Positions 8,312 to 8,324 of a stretch of DNA of 8,324 nucleotides are shown here, piece by piece (the stretch's first letter is position 1; each line of letters opens with the position of its first letter). This DNA comes from Planctomycetaceae bacterium (lineage in GTDB: Bacteria > Planctomycetota > Planctomycetia > Pirellulales > Thermoguttaceae). A program made the position numbers and the translations under genes. Where the stretch lies: the NCBI GenBank assembly GCA_031257725.1, contig JAIROD010000203.1, forward strand, positions 1-8,324, written 5' to 3'. The notes under the pieces were generated by a model. That model searched no databases, was not told the DNA's origin, and saw only the letters and a list, made by a program, of their open reading frames with translations.

Positions 8312-8324
8312 GAAAGAGTAAAAG

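Overview
This window (roughly 40% G+C by eye) is a bacterial locus built around a compact RNA-targeting CRISPR effector. The host cannot be named from the sequence. Gene style (tight + strand packing, some genes with and some without a Shine-Dalgarno, degenerate G/T-rich intergenic repeats) fits an uncultured gut or environmental bacterium. The window does not look like a typical Ruminococcus locus, and this taxonomic remark is only an impression.

Layout. All genes lie on the + strand. (1) 81-3392 is a tightly packed three-gene unit: a basic 172-residue protein and a 317-residue protein, neither recognised, and a 609-residue protein. The last carries a Lon-type (peptidase S16) domain with a Ser128-Lys172 dyad, followed by a long helical region. 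Its gene contains a C8 tract, an A8 tract and an (AAT)13 microsatellite. (2) 3393-3690 is intergenic, with a weak terminator-like hairpin, a degenerate repeat and a tandem 15-bp repeat. (3) 3691-6549 encodes a 952-residue Cas13d with two HEPN motifs (R230-H235 and R828-H833). (4) 6550-6743 is intergenic, with a second copy of the degenerate repeat and a diverged direct repeat ending exactly at the cas2 start. (5) 6744-8040 holds overlapping cas2 and cas1 of the type II-like family. (6) 8041-8324 reads as a CRISPR leader: a possible promoter, a textbook boxA antitermination site, an 11-bp inverted repeat, and a last 49 bases holding a strong hairpin with the architecture of a Cas13d direct repeat.

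How it may work. The right part is a type VI-D CRISPR-Cas locus with its own adaptation genes. Cas1-Cas2 would add spacers to an array starting near 8276, the leader boxA would keep RNA polymerase processive through the array, and Cas13d would use the crRNAs to cut RNA. No WYL-domain accessory, common beside other Cas13d genes, is present in the window. Whether the Lon-like protease unit upstream is functionally tied to the CRISPR system or is an independent neighbour is the main open question.
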